64,000 nucleotides of DNA from Chakrabartia godavariana (GTDB lineage: Bacteria; Pseudomonadota; Alphaproteobacteria; Sphingomonadales; Sphingomonadaceae): the NCBI GenBank assembly GCA_005518185.1, contig RKSN01000001.1, positions 620,501 through 684,500 of the forward strand. Direction: 5' to 3'. Under the pieces are notes generated by a model that was not told where the DNA came from, did not search any database, and saw only the letters and a program-made list of their open reading frames with translations. A program made the position numbers and the translations under genes. Positions 40,360 through 49,726 of the stretch are shown here, in pieces (position 1 is the stretch's first letter; each line of letters opens with the position of its first letter).

Positions 40360-40865
40360 TGGGGGAGCGCATCGGGGTTTATCCCGGCACATTTGATCCG
40401 ATCACGCTCGGGCATATGGACATCATCCGGCGCGGCGCAAAGCTGGTTGACCGGCTGATCGTCGGCGTGACGACCAACGCCAGCAAATCCCCCATGTTCA
40501 GCGATGATGAACGCATCGCCATGGTACAGCGCGAAGTTGCGACCATTGGCGGCGCCATTGACGTTGTCGGCTTTGATTCGCTGCTGATGGATTTTGCCGA
40601 GAGCCAGAAGGCGTCGATCATCGTGCGCGGTCTGCGCGCGGTCGCCGACTTTGAATATGAATATCAGATGGCAGGCATGAACCAGCAGCTGAACGACCGC
40701 GTCGAAACGGTCTTCCTGATGGCAGACGTCTCGCTGCAGCCGATTGCGTCGCGCCTGGTCAAGGAAATCGCGATCTATGGCGGCGATATCGGCAAGTTCG
40801 TGACACCGGCCATCAAGGCCGAAGTTGTGAGCCGGGTTGAGAAAATCGGAAAGCGGGGAAGCTGA
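40359..40865 (+). CDS. coaD: Pantetheine-phosphate adenylyltransferase
   Basis: 168 residues. Fourth step of coenzyme A synthesis. Nucleotidyltransferase motifs GVYPGTFDPITLGHMDII and VRGLRAVADFEYE are intact. Confidence 0.96.
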   Translation: MGERIGVYPGTFDPITLGHMDIIRRGAKLVDRLIVGVTTNASKSPMFSDDERIAMVQREVATIGGAIDVVGFDSLLMDFAESQKASIIVRGLRAVADFEYEYQMAGMNQQLNDRVETVFLMADVSLQPIASRLVKEIAIYGGDIGKFVTPAIKAEVVSRVEKIGKRGS

Positions 40866-40926
40866 TCCGTTCATCGGCAGCTAAGCCAGCCGCAGGCAAA
40901 GCGCGGCGGCAATCGAGAGGTGGAAT

Positions 40927-41589
40927 GTGAAGAAACTGTTTGTTGCCGTGATGATGCTGCTCGGGCTGGCCGGAACCGCCAGTGCGAAGGACAAGGCTCC
41001 GGCACCCGCGCCTGCGCCCGTTTCGACGGTTCCGACCCCGGAACCGGACAATATCCTTGTGCTCGACCTGTCGACCGGCGGTCAGGTGCGGATCCAGTTG
41101 CGCCCCGACAAGGCACCGACGCATGTCGCCCGCATCAAGCAGCTGACGCGCGCGGGCTTTTATGATGGGGTGACATTCCACCGCGTCATTGAAGGCTTCA
41201 TGGCGCAGACGGGTGACCCGCAGGGGACGGGGCAGGGTGGATCACCGCTGCCCGACCTGAAGGCTGAGTTCAATGATCTGCCGCATCTGCGCGGCACCGT
41301 CTCGATGGCGCGGACCAACGAGCCCGATACGGCCAACAGCCAGTTCTTCATCGTGTTCACGCCGGTCATGCGTCTCGACAGCAAGTACACCGTCTTTGGC
41401 CGGGTGATGAGCGGCATGCCCTATGTCGACCTGATCGAACGCGGTGAGCCGCCGCTCAACCCGTCGAAGATCGTCCATGCATGGATCGGCGCCGATGGGC
41501 CGGATGCCCCCCGCGTGCCGCTGCCGCCGGTCGCGCCCAAGGCTGCGGCCGCAGATCCCGCGCCTGCCGAGACTGCACCCAAGCCCTGA
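40927..41589 (+). CDS. Secreted cyclophilin-type peptidylprolyl isomerase
   Basis: 220 residues with a signal peptide ([19 protein letters not shown]) and a Pro/Ala-rich spacer, then a cyclophilin domain: [18 protein letters not shown] (catalytic Arg), [20 protein letters not shown] and KYTVFGRV. A Pro/Ala tail ends it. Periplasmic protein folding is inferred. The GTG start at 40927 follows GAGAGGTGGA. Its TGA overlaps the queA ATG (TGATG). Confidence 0.92.
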   Translation: MKKLFVAVMMLLGLAGTASAKDKAPAPAPAPVSTVPTPEPDNILVLDLSTGGQVRIQLRPDKAPTHVARIKQLTRAGFYDGVTFHRVIEGFMAQTGDPQGTGQGGSPLPDLKAEFNDLPHLRGTVSMARTNEPDTANSQFFIVFTPVMRLDSKYTVFGRVMSGMPYVDLIERGEPPLNPSKIVHAWIGADGPDAPRVPLPPVAPKAAAADPAPAETAPKP

Positions 41590-42626
41590 TGCGCGTCGAT
41601 CTCTTCGATTTCGACCTTCCTCAAGACCTGATCGCGCTGCGCCCCGCCCACCCGCGGGATGCAGCGCGCTTTCTTGTGCTTGATGGCGACCGGACCGAAG
41701 ATCGTGTCGTGCGCGACCTGCCGGAGATTCTGCGGCCGGGCGATTGCCTTGTGTTCAACGACACCAAGGTTATCCCTGCGCAACTGGAGGGCCGTCGCGG
41801 CGAGGCGCGGATCGGGGCCACGCTCCACAAGCGCGAAGGCCTGCGCGACTGGTGGGCCTTTGTGCGCAATGCCAAGCGGCTGAAAGACGGCGACCGGATT
41901 GATTTCGGGCAGGGCGTGACCGCCCTTGCCGTCAGCCGCGGCGCCGATGGCAGCGTGCTCCTGCACTTTGAGGGCGAGGAGCCGGTCGAAGTTCTGCTGG
42001 AGCGCGCCGGCACCATGCCGCTGCCGCCCTATATCGCCGCCAAACGCGGCATCGATGAACGCGATGCCGAGGATTATCAGACGATGTTCGCCGCCGAAAA
42101 GGGCGCGGTCGCGGCGCCCACGGCCGCGCTGCATTTCACGCCCGAGCTGATGGCGCGGATCGAGGCGGCGGGCATCCTCCATGAAACGCTGACGCTGCAC
42201 GTAGGCGCTGGCACCTTCCTGCCCGTCAAGGCCGACGACACCGACGATCATCAGATGCATGCCGAATGGGGCCGCATCGATGCTGCCTGTGCGGACCGTC
42301 TCAACGCCGTGCGCGCCAATGGGGGACGCATCATCGCCGTCGGCACGACGTCGCTGCGCCTGCTGGAAAGCGCGACAGGTGAGGATCGCATCATCCGCCC
42401 GTTTGAGGATGACACGTCGATCTTCATCACCCCCGGCTATCGCTTCAGGGCGATCGACGGGCTGATGACGAACTTCCATCTGCCCAAATCGACGCTGTTC
42501 ATGCTGGTCAGCGCGCTGATGGGGCGGGACCGGATGCAGGCGGCCTACGCCCACGCCATTGCCGGGCGATACCGGTTCTACAGCTATGGGGATTCGAGCC
42601 TGCTCTTGCCCTCCGCGTCCGGATAG
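41589..42626 (+). CDS. queA: SAM:tRNA ribosyltransferase-isomerase
   Basis: 345 residues. Converts preQ1 in tRNA to epoxyqueuosine. [30 protein letters not shown] is the family N terminus; [29 protein letters not shown] and [10 protein letters not shown] follow. The preceding in-frame residues overlap the cyclophilin gene, so ATG 41589 is preferred. tgt, its usual neighbour, is 5.4 kb downstream. Confidence 0.95.
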   Translation: MRVDLFDFDLPQDLIALRPAHPRDAARFLVLDGDRTEDRVVRDLPEILRPGDCLVFNDTKVIPAQLEGRRGEARIGATLHKREGLRDWWAFVRNAKRLKDGDRIDFGQGVTALAVSRGADGSVLLHFEGEEPVEVLLERAGTMPLPPYIAAKRGIDERDAEDYQTMFAAEKGAVAAPTAALHFTPELMARIEAAGILHETLTLHVGAGTFLPVKADDTDDHQMHAEWGRIDAACADRLNAVRANGGRIIAVGTTSLRLLESATGEDRIIRPFEDDTSIFITPGYRFRAIDGLMTNFHLPKSTLFMLVSALMGRDRMQAAYAHAIAGRYRFYSYGDSSLLLPSASG

Positions 42627-42674
42627 GGTCTGATGCCGCCACCCCGCGCAATGACGGGGAAGGAGAGGGACATC

Positions 42675-43205
42675 ATGACTGAAGCACCGCAGGCCGCCGC
42701 GCCCGCCCCGTCGCCCATTGCCGGTCTGGGCATTGTGGCCATCGTTGTCGTCGCCATCATCGGCTGGGCCATATTGGGCAGCGCCATTGTCGACGAACTG
42801 TCGTTGTTCGGCGGATTCCTGATGCTGTGGCACTATGCCAACATTGAACATCTCGACATCAAACGCCTGCCTGCCGCCCTGCTCGGCGCAGTCGTTGGCC
42901 TCGTGCTCGCCTGGCAGGTCGTCTATCTCACGCAGCTTTACGGGAGCACGGGGACGATCATCGGGCTTCTGGTGATGGTGGCTGCCATCTACCTGCAGGT
43001 CATCAACATCATCCCGCTGCTGTTCAATGCCTCGGCCATGCTGTTCCTGACGGTGGCGGCTGCGCCACTCATCCAGCTCAAGGTCAACTTCATCAATCTC
43101 GGCATCTCGACTGTCGTCGGCGGGATCTTCTTTGCGGGCTTTATCGAGGCCGTGAAATGGATCGCGACAAGGCTGATGACACCGGCGGCGACGCCCGCTC
43201 AGTAG
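42675..43205 (+). CDS. Multi-pass membrane protein, unknown
   Basis: 176 residues with about five transmembrane segments from residue 15 on and a Pro/Ala-rich N terminus. A strong Shine-Dalgarno, AGGAGAGGGA (42661-42670), supports ATG 42675. Repeated Ile/Val/Leu helices with few charged residues suggest a small permease-like or sensor protein; I do not recognise a family. The 3' end overlaps the convergent SDR by seven bases. Confidence 0.7.
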   Translation: MTEAPQAAAPAPSPIAGLGIVAIVVVAIIGWAILGSAIVDELSLFGGFLMLWHYANIEHLDIKRLPAALLGAVVGLVLAWQVVYLTQLYGSTGTIIGLLVMVAAIYLQVINIIPLLFNASAMLFLTVAAAPLIQLKVNFINLGISTVVGGIFFAGFIEAVKWIATRLMTPAATPAQ

Positions 43206-43978
43206 ATCGTATAGCCGCCATCGATGACCAGCGAGTCTCCCGTGTGAAAGCGGGAGGCCCGGCTGGCCAGATAGACGGCGATCCCGGCGAAGTCCGCCCC
43301 TTCGCCCCATCCGCCCATCGGCACACGGGCAATGACACGTTCGTTGAACTTGTCATTGTCCTGCATGGGGGCGGTCATGTCGGACTTGATCCAGCCGGGG
43401 CAGATCGAATTGACGGTGATGGCATGGCGGGCGAGTTCCACAGCCATTGCGCGGCACATCGACACGACGGCGCCTTTGCTCGCGCCATAATGTTCGTTGC
43501 GGGCGGCGCCATGGATGGCCGCCGTCGACGCGATCCCGACGAGCGAGCCGCCGCGGTCACCGTCCTTCGCCCGTTCAATCATATGGCGTGCCGCCTCACG
43601 CAACGTGGCGAACACGCCGTGGACGTTGATCGACTCGACCTTGCGGAAGTCGTCCATGCTGATGTCGAACATGTCGCGGCGGGACTGGCCGATGCCGGCA
43701 TTGGCGATCGCCTGATCAAGCCGTCCGAATTCGGACAGGATGTCGGCGATGCCCTGTTTGACGGCGGCTTCATCGGACACGTCGATACAGGCCGAGCGGA
43801 CGGCCCCACCATGTGCGGAGAGCGTTTCGACGGCAGCCTCGTTCTTGGCGGCATTGGTGCCCCAGATCACGACGGTCGCGCCATGTCTGGCCAGCCCTTC
43901 GGCCATGCCGAGGCCAATGCCTCCATTGCCGCCGGTGACCAGCGCGACCTTGCCGGTCAGGTCGAACAGATTTTCCAT
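43199..43978 (-). CDS. Short-chain dehydrogenase/reductase
   Basis: 259 residues. Cofactor loop TGGNGGIGLG, the NAG motif as ANAG, active-site Ser in GIASTAAIHG, YGASKGAV (YxxxK) and ICPGWIKSDMT. Resembles 3-oxoacyl-ACP reductase/gluconate dehydrogenase-like SDRs; substrate unknown. ATG 43978. It lies downstream of the ABC-F gene on the same strand. Confidence 0.88.
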   Translation of the reverse strand: MENLFDLTGKVALVTGGNGGIGLGMAEGLARHGATVVIWGTNAAKNEAAVETLSAHGGAVRSACIDVSDEAAVKQGIADILSEFGRLDQAIANAGIGQSRRDMFDISMDDFRKVESINVHGVFATLREAARHMIERAKDGDRGGSLVGIASTAAIHGAARNEHYGASKGAVVSMCRAMAVELARHAITVNSICPGWIKSDMTAPMQDNDKFNERVIARVPMGGWGEGADFAGIAVYLASRASRFHTGDSLVIDGGYTIY

Positions 43979-44037
43979 CGCTGAATCTCTCCTGTGTTTG
44001 GCGTCCAGACACACGAGAGGCTCCACCCTGTCAATCG

Positions 44038-45909
44038 TCAGGCAGCCATTTCCAATTGTTCGGAAAGCTCCAACCAGCGGGCTTCGGCGGCCTCAACCTT
44101 CGCGTTCATCTCGCCGCGCAGGCGCGACAGGTCGCTCATGGTCATCTTCGCATATTTGGACTGTGCCTTGTCCGGCGCGAACATCGCCTCGTCGATGGCG
44201 CTCCGTTCCTGCGTCAGGCGCTCCAGTTCGGCTTCGGCTGCGCTGACGTCCTTGCGCAGCTGTTGCGCCTTCTGCCGGTTCTGTACCTGTGCCGCGCGGT
44301 CGCCCTTCTTGCCAGACTTGGCCGATCCGTCGCCTGCCTTGGGCTGGTTCTTGCCGAGGATGAAGTCTGTATAGTCCTCGATGCTGCCCGAAAATTCCTT
44401 TGCCGTGCCGCTGTCGACAAGGACCAGACGGTCGGCCGTCAGCTCGAGCATGTGCCGGTCGTGGCTGACGAGGACGACGGCACCCGAATAGCCGTTCAGC
44501 GCCTGCACGAGCGCCTCACGGGCGTCGACATCAAGGTGGTTGGTCGGCTCGTCCAGGATGAGCATGTGCGGCGCGTCCCGCGTGATGAGCGCGAGGGCCA
44601 GGCGCGCGCGTTCGCCGCCTGACAGCTTCTTGACCTCAGTCGTCGCCTTGGCGCCGGAAAAGCCGAAGCGGCCCAGCTGCGCGCGGACGGCAGCGGGCGT
44701 GGCGCCCTGCATCTGGCGTGTCATGTGCTCCAGCGGCGTATCGTCGCCGTCCAGTTCTTCGACCTGATATTGGGTGAAATAGCCGACGCGCATCTTGCCC
44801 GCCGTGTTCATTGCCCCGTCCATCGGCGCGAGCTGGGCGGCAAGCAGGCGGGCAAGCGTGGTCTTCCCGTTGCCGTTGCGACCGAGCAGCGCGATGCGGT
44901 CATCCGGGTCGAGCCGGAGGTTCAGGCGCTGGAGAATGGGGACATCCGCCGCATAGCCGACGCTGGCCATGTCGAGCGTGATCAGCGGGGGCTTCAGCGG
45001 ATCGGGGTCGGGAAAGTCGAACGACAGGCTTGGGTCTTCCGCCATGGCCGCAATCGGCTGCATCTTGGCGAGCGCCTTGACGCGGGACTGCGCCTGCTTT
45101 GCCGTGCTGGCGCGTGCGCTGTTGCGGGCGATGAAGTCCTGCAATTTGGCGCGCTGGGCGTCCTGAGACGCCTTCGCTGCTGCCAATTGCGCCGCACGTT
45201 CGGCACGCTGGCGTTCGAAGCTGTCATAGCCGCCCGTATAAAGCGTCACCTTGCCGCTTTCGAGGTGGAGGATGTTGTCGACCACATTGTTCAGCAGGTC
45301 GCGTTCGTGGCTGATGACGACCATCATGCCTGGATAGGCCTTCAGGAAACTCTCAAGCCACAGGGTCGCTTCAAGATCGAGGTGGTTGGACGGCTCGTCG
45401 AGCAGCAGCAGATCAGGCTCTGAGAAGAGCAGGGCGGCCAAGGCCACGCGCATCTTCCAGCCACCCGAATAGCTGTCGAGCGGGCGCTGCTGCATTTCTT
45501 CGTCAAAGCCAAGCCCGACAAGGATGCGCGCGGCGCGGGCATTGGCGGTATAGGCGTCGATGGCGTTCAGGCGTTCGTAGATCTCGCCCAGCCGGTCCAT
45601 GTCCTCGCAACCTTCGGTTTCCGCCATCAGCGCGGCCCGCTCGGTATCGGCGGCAAGGACCGTATCGATGGGGGTCGCGTCGCCGCTGGGCGCTTCCTGC
45701 GCGATATACCCGATACGCGTGTTGCGCGGCATGTCGAGGCTGCCCTCGTCAGGATCGAGGGCGCCGATCATCACCTTCATCAGCGTGGATTTGCCCGCGC
45801 CATTGCGGCCAATGAGCCCGATGCGGCTGCGCGGGGGAAGGGCGGCCGTCGCGCGGTCGATGATGGTGCGTCCGCCAAGACGCACGGTGATGCCGTTCAG
45901 ATTGAGCAT
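44038..45909 (-). CDS. ABC-F family ATPase (YheS/Uup-like)
   Basis: 623 residues with two ABC domains and no membrane segments: Walker A GRNGAGKST and GRNGNGKTT, signatures YSGGWKMR and LSGGERARL, Walker B LLLLDEPSNHLD and MLILDEPTNHLD, a linker between them, and a C-terminal coiled coil (about 535-615). ABC-F proteins act on ribosomes, adjusting translation or rescuing stalls. A resistance role is not indicated. Confidence 0.93.
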   Translation of the reverse strand: MLNLNGITVRLGGRTIIDRATAALPPRSRIGLIGRNGAGKSTLMKVMIGALDPDEGSLDMPRNTRIGYIAQEAPSGDATPIDTVLAADTERAALMAETEGCEDMDRLGEIYERLNAIDAYTANARAARILVGLGFDEEMQQRPLDSYSGGWKMRVALAALLFSEPDLLLLDEPSNHLDLEATLWLESFLKAYPGMMVVISHERDLLNNVVDNILHLESGKVTLYTGGYDSFERQRAERAAQLAAAKASQDAQRAKLQDFIARNSARASTAKQAQSRVKALAKMQPIAAMAEDPSLSFDFPDPDPLKPPLITLDMASVGYAADVPILQRLNLRLDPDDRIALLGRNGNGKTTLARLLAAQLAPMDGAMNTAGKMRVGYFTQYQVEELDGDDTPLEHMTRQMQGATPAAVRAQLGRFGFSGAKATTEVKKLSGGERARLALALITRDAPHMLILDEPTNHLDVDAREALVQALNGYSGAVVLVSHDRHMLELTADRLVLVDSGTAKEFSGSIEDYTDFILGKNQPKAGDGSAKSGKKGDRAAQVQNRQKAQQLRKDVSAAEAELERLTQERSAIDEAMFAPDKAQSKYAKMTMSDLSRLRGEMNAKVEAAEARWLELSEQLEMAA

Positions 45910-45956
45910 GATGGGGCGGCTGCTACAGCAATAACACCCGCCGGGCAAATACGGGT

Positions 45957-46814
45957 TTATGCGGAAACCAGGGCGTCCTCCGGAACCATCAGAACGGTCG
46001 CAGCGGCCGTGTTGGAAATGGGGATGTGATAGTTCCGGCTGGCTTCGCGCACCCAGTCCCCCATCGCCCCGCGCGCGGCGATCCAGTTCAGGATTTCGAT
46101 CCCCTGACTGCCCGACAGCTCGACGATGTCGAGGGCGCTGTGCCTCGTCAGCGCGTCCGGGTTGGACGGCAGATTGTCGAGGCAGAACCTGTCATAGTCG
46201 GGGTTCATGAAGCCCGCACGTTCGCCGTCGAGCTGGTGCGACAGGCCGCCGGTGCCAAAGATCAGGACCTTTGCGTCCTCAGGCCAGCTCTCGATTGCCT
46301 TGTGGACCGCCCGCCCCAGGGCAAGGGCCCGCTTCGGGCTGGGCAAGGGGTGCTGCACAGTGTTGATCCCCACCGGCACCAGCTTGAAGTCATAGGTGCG
46401 CCGATTGGGCCAGGCGAGCTCCAGCGGGATCGACAGCGCATGGTCGATCAGCATTTCCTGACAGGTCACGATGTCCAATTCTTCTTCGACGAGCGTGTTG
46501 ATGATGTGCCACGACAGTTCGGGCGATCCCGGCACCGAATTGAACAGGGGCAGGCCCCAGCCCTCATCGGCATTGTCATATTGCGCCGCCGCGCCAACCG
46601 CGAAGGTCGGCATCTTGTCGAGGAAGAAGTTCAGCCCGTGGTCATTGGAGAAGGTTACGACATAATCGGGCCTGTTGTCCTTCAGCCAGGCATGGATCGG
46701 GTGAAACCCGTCGAAGAACGGCTTCCAATAGGGATCGTCCTGCAGCCCCTTGGCGATGGCGCCGCCGATGGCGGGCACGTGGCTTGTGAAAATTCCCCCG
46801 ATAACCTTGGCCAT
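45957..46814 (-). CDS. ligB: Class III extradiol dioxygenase, beta (catalytic) subunit
   Basis: 285 residues of the LigB fold, matching protocatechuate 4,5-dioxygenase beta. The iron ligands His12 (FTSHVPAIG) and His59 (SNDHGLNFF) and the Glu in SGSQGIEILNW are present; LSHQL carries the catalytic His. Protocatechuate or a similar catechol acid is the likely substrate, but the exact one is uncertain. The alpha subunit gene ends one base upstream of its ATG. Confidence 0.9.
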   Translation of the reverse strand: MAKVIGGIFTSHVPAIGGAIAKGLQDDPYWKPFFDGFHPIHAWLKDNRPDYVVTFSNDHGLNFFLDKMPTFAVGAAAQYDNADEGWGLPLFNSVPGSPELSWHIINTLVEEELDIVTCQEMLIDHALSIPLELAWPNRRTYDFKLVPVGINTVQHPLPSPKRALALGRAVHKAIESWPEDAKVLIFGTGGLSHQLDGERAGFMNPDYDRFCLDNLPSNPDALTRHSALDIVELSGSQGIEILNWIAARGAMGDWVREASRNYHIPISNTAAATVLMVPEDALVSA

Positions 46815-46815
46815 G

Positions 46816-47175
46816 TCAGATCCCCTTCGCCTGATCGAGCAGCATTTGCTTGAATTCCGGAACGCTCTTGCCCGTCTGCTGCGCGCCGAGGTCCTGCACG
46901 TTGAGGCCGAAGATGCCGGCGAGCTTGGCGAGATAGTAGACGTTGCCGCCGGCTGCGATCATCGCGAGCACATTGCGCTGACGGACGGCCTCGCGCTGTT
47001 CGGGCGTCAGTTTGAACTTGGCGCAATATGCCTCTTCGTCGTCCAGAAAGGCCTGGCGGTTCTTCGCCTCGTTGAAGGAAAAGCACATCGCGTTGATGGC
47101 ATAGCCCTTTTGCGCGGCGTCTCCGTCAAAGACCGGTGTCCCCGGAATGATCCGCTTTGCAGATGTCGATTGCAT
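46816..47175 (-). CDS. ligA: Class III extradiol dioxygenase, alpha subunit
   Basis: 119 residues; LigA of protocatechuate 4,5-dioxygenase is usually longer (about 139). IPGTPVFDGDAAQKGYAIN, FSFNEAKNRQAFLDDEEAY, and GGNVYYLAKLAGIFGLNVQDLGAQQTG identify it. ATG 47175 has GAGGAG upstream. A 15-base inverted repeat at 47218-47232 lies in the promoter region. The gene symbol coincides with DNA ligase ligA by convention only. Confidence 0.9.
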   Translation of the reverse strand: MQSTSAKRIIPGTPVFDGDAAQKGYAINAMCFSFNEAKNRQAFLDDEEAYCAKFKLTPEQREAVRQRNVLAMIAAGGNVYYLAKLAGIFGLNVQDLGAQQTGKSVPEFKQMLLDQAKGI

Positions 47176-47217
47176 CGCCTGCTCCTCACCCAATCCATTC
47201 GATGCGGGTGAGATATC

Positions 47218-47232
47218 GTATGTAAGACATAC
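47218..47232. promoter_or_regulatory. Operator candidate upstream of the dioxygenase genes
   Basis: GTATGT (47218-47223), a three-base spacer, and ACATAC (47227-47232) form a perfect inverted repeat about 43-57 bases upstream of the ligA ATG. On the minus strand the extended sequence TTGTATGTCTTACATACGA resembles GntR-type half sites by eye. No regulator gene is adjacent. Confidence 0.5.
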
Positions 47233-47263
47233 AATCTTTGATCGAAGTCAAACAGCCGACAAG

Positions 47264-47944
47264 CTATGCTTCGACGAGTATCGTGACGACCATGGACTGG
47301 CGAACGCTGAAGCCCAGTCGCTCATAGACCGAAATGGCAGGCGCGTTGCTCGGGTAACAGTGCAGGAATGGCACCTCGCCCCGTTGAACGATGGACCGGA
47401 CAGTCGCGGCAGTCGGCCCCGCTGACAGGCCTTGGCCGCGATGATCGGGGTGCGTACAGACGGCGCTGACCTCGGCAATGCCGGGCATGTGCATGCGCTC
47501 CCCCGCCATGGCGACAATCTTTCCGCTGCACCTGATGCCAAAGAAGGGGCCGAGCAGATGCGTCTTTTCGGCAAATGGTCCGGGTTCGGTCAGAAGGGCG
47601 AGTGCGCGCATCTCCGCGCTGTCTTCCGCCGTGAGTGGCTCGCATTCCTCGGGCACGTCAGGCAGATCGGTTCCAAGCCGGACCATCTGTATGAGGTCCG
47701 CGTGCTTTGCGATGGCGAGATCCGCTGGGATGGATAGCGGCGCGGTTTTCCCGACGACCCAGGCTGCGCCATGTGCCTTGACGAGCGGAACGAGGTCCGA
47801 CAGATCGTTGGGGTCTTCGGTGGCGGCAAAAGGGCCGAATTCCGGCCGCAGTCGCCGCGCGGCGCCATAGGTGAGCGCAAATTGTGCCCAATCCGTACTG
47901 AGCGCGCTCCAGACGGGCCGGTCGAGCAGTTGGAAGTCGGTCAT
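47264..47944 (-). CDS. GNAT-family N-acetyltransferase
   Basis: 226 residues. The C-terminal half has the acetyl-CoA site: VSAVCTHPDHRGQGLS (Q/RxxGxG-type) and NAPAISVYERLGF. The N-terminal half (about 1-110) is a less conserved domain. ATG 47944 was chosen by position; the frame continues upstream but overlaps the divergent tgt. Substrate unknown. Confidence 0.85.
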   Translation of the reverse strand: MTDFQLLDRPVWSALSTDWAQFALTYGAARRLRPEFGPFAATEDPNDLSDLVPLVKAHGAAWVVGKTAPLSIPADLAIAKHADLIQMVRLGTDLPDVPEECEPLTAEDSAEMRALALLTEPGPFAEKTHLLGPFFGIRCSGKIVAMAGERMHMPGIAEVSAVCTHPDHRGQGLSAGPTAATVRSIVQRGEVPFLHCYPSNAPAISVYERLGFSVRQSMVVTILVEA

Positions 47945-48008
47945 GCGGCCCCATATCGCCCGGTGGCAGCGCTTGGCAAATTGGGCTTTGGCTCTATAGG
48001 GCGCGGGG

Positions 48009-49133
48009 ATGACAGCGCCGCGCTTTGACTTCACCATTTCCGCGACCGACGGCAAGGCCCGGACGGGTGTGATCCGCATGATGCGCGGTGACATCCGCAC
48101 GCCGGCGTTCATGCCAGTAGGCACCGCCGCCACAGTCAAGGCGATGAAGCCCAAGGACGTCCGCGCGCTCGGTGCCGATATCATCCTTGGCAACACCTAC
48201 CATCTCATGCTGCGGCCCGGTGCGGAGCGAATGGACCGGCTGGGCGGTCTGCACAAGTTCATGGGTTGGGATCGCCCGATCCTGACGGACAGCGGCGGCT
48301 ATCAGGTGATGAGCCTCGCCAGCCTGCGCAAGATCACCGAGGAAGGCGTCAAGTTTGCGAGCCACCTCGACGGATCGCGCCACATGCTGACGCCGGAGCG
48401 CTCGATGGAAATCCAGCGGCTGCTTGGGTCCGATATCGTCATGGCCTTTGACGAATGCCCGGCGCATGGCGTGTCGCGCGAGGTGGCCGAGAAATCGATG
48501 GAAATGTCGATGCGCTGGGCCAAACGCTCGCGTGATGCGTTTGACGCGGGCGGCGCCCATGCTGCCCGCGCGGCCTTGTTCGGCATCCAGCAGGGGTCGC
48601 TCGATGAAGAGCTGCGCAAGCGGTCCGCCGATGCGCTGATTGAGATCGGGTTTGATGGCTATGCCATTGGCGGGCTGGCGGTCGGGGAGGGGCAGGAGGC
48701 GATGTTCGCCACGCTCGACTTTGCACCGGATCAGCTGCCGGTTGACCGGCCGCGTTACCTGATGGGCGTCGGCAAGCCCGACGACCTCGTCGGTGCGGTG
48801 GAGCGCGGCGTCGACATGTTCGACTGCGTGTTGCCGACGCGCTCGGGTCGCAATGGTCAGGCGTTTACGTGGGACGGACCCGTCAACATCCGCAACGCCA
48901 AATTTGCCGAGGATCTGAGTCCGCTCGACCCGGCGTCTCCCATCGGGGAATGGAGCAAGGCCTATCTCCACCACCTCGTCAAATCAGGCGAGATGCTGGG
49001 CGCCATGCTCATGACCGAGCACAATCTGTGGTTCTACCAGCAACTCATGGCCGCGATGCGCGACGCGATTGCCGACAGACGTTTCGCAGCATTCGCGGCA
49101 GAGTTCCGCGCCCGCTACAAAAAGGGCCGCTAG
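48009..49133 (+). CDS. tgt: tRNA-guanine transglycosylase
   Basis: 374 residues. Inserts preQ1 (queuine-pathway base) at G34. [13 protein letters not shown], the nucleophile Asp in [15 protein letters not shown] and [12 protein letters not shown], and [13 protein letters not shown] are present. The zinc-binding C/C/C/H cluster of bacterial Tgt is not seen in its usual form near the C terminus ([23 protein letters not shown]), which may indicate a zinc-free or variant subgroup. Confidence 0.93.
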   Translation: MTAPRFDFTISATDGKARTGVIRMMRGDIRTPAFMPVGTAATVKAMKPKDVRALGADIILGNTYHLMLRPGAERMDRLGGLHKFMGWDRPILTDSGGYQVMSLASLRKITEEGVKFASHLDGSRHMLTPERSMEIQRLLGSDIVMAFDECPAHGVSREVAEKSMEMSMRWAKRSRDAFDAGGAHAARAALFGIQQGSLDEELRKRSADALIEIGFDGYAIGGLAVGEGQEAMFATLDFAPDQLPVDRPRYLMGVGKPDDLVGAVERGVDMFDCVLPTRSGRNGQAFTWDGPVNIRNAKFAEDLSPLDPASPIGEWSKAYLHHLVKSGEMLGAMLMTEHNLWFYQQLMAAMRDAIADRRFAAFAAEFRARYKKGR

Positions 49134-49630
49134 GGCGTCAGGCGCGTGAAGCGGAAATTGCGGACAAAGGGCACCCCCGCGTCGTCCACGTCAGCTGCGC
49201 TTTCGATCATCTCACGGCCGTTGGCGGAGATTGCGTAGGTGCGCACCGACTCCAGCTGCTTTTCCCGGGCAAGGCTCATCACCAGCACATTGGGTGCAGG
49301 GGAATTGACGGCCGCCGTATCGCCTTCTCCGGCATAGCCGCTGCCCGAGTTCGCCTGACCGTCGCGGCGATAGCTGACCGCCATGTCACGCACGCCGCCA
49401 TCATCGACGATGTGGATGCGGGTTTCCCAGCGGCCGTTGCCCAGATCAACGAATTCGTACGTCACGCTCTTCGGCGGGGTTCCGTAGGTCGCGGGCATTG
49501 TCTTCACATCGAGCGCCCACTTGCCCAGAAATGGGGACTTCGCGGGCGCCGCAATCGCGCCGCCTACGGGGGTGGCGAGGCTGCCGATGCACAAAAAGAG
49601 AAATCCGGCGGACAAACACGTCGTCTTCAT
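49130..49630 (-). CDS. Secreted protein, unknown
   Basis: 166 residues with a signal peptide ([21 protein letters not shown]...). The mature part looks like a small beta-rich fold: [38 protein letters not shown]. Similar small lipocalin-like periplasmic proteins are common in sphingomonads. The stop codons of this gene and tgt overlap (CTAG). Confidence 0.72.
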   Translation of the reverse strand: MKTTCLSAGFLFLCIGSLATPVGGAIAAPAKSPFLGKWALDVKTMPATYGTPPKSVTYEFVDLGNGRWETRIHIVDDGGVRDMAVSYRRDGQANSGSGYAGEGDTAAVNSPAPNVLVMSLAREKQLESVRTYAISANGREMIESAADVDDAGVPFVRNFRFTRLTP

Positions 49631-49726
49631 GGCGCACTCTCCTGTCTTATTGTGTCAGGGATGTTATACCATGACGACAATGGAAGCGAGTGTCGATGCG
49701 ACGAGACGCGGCATCTCGGCCGGTGA

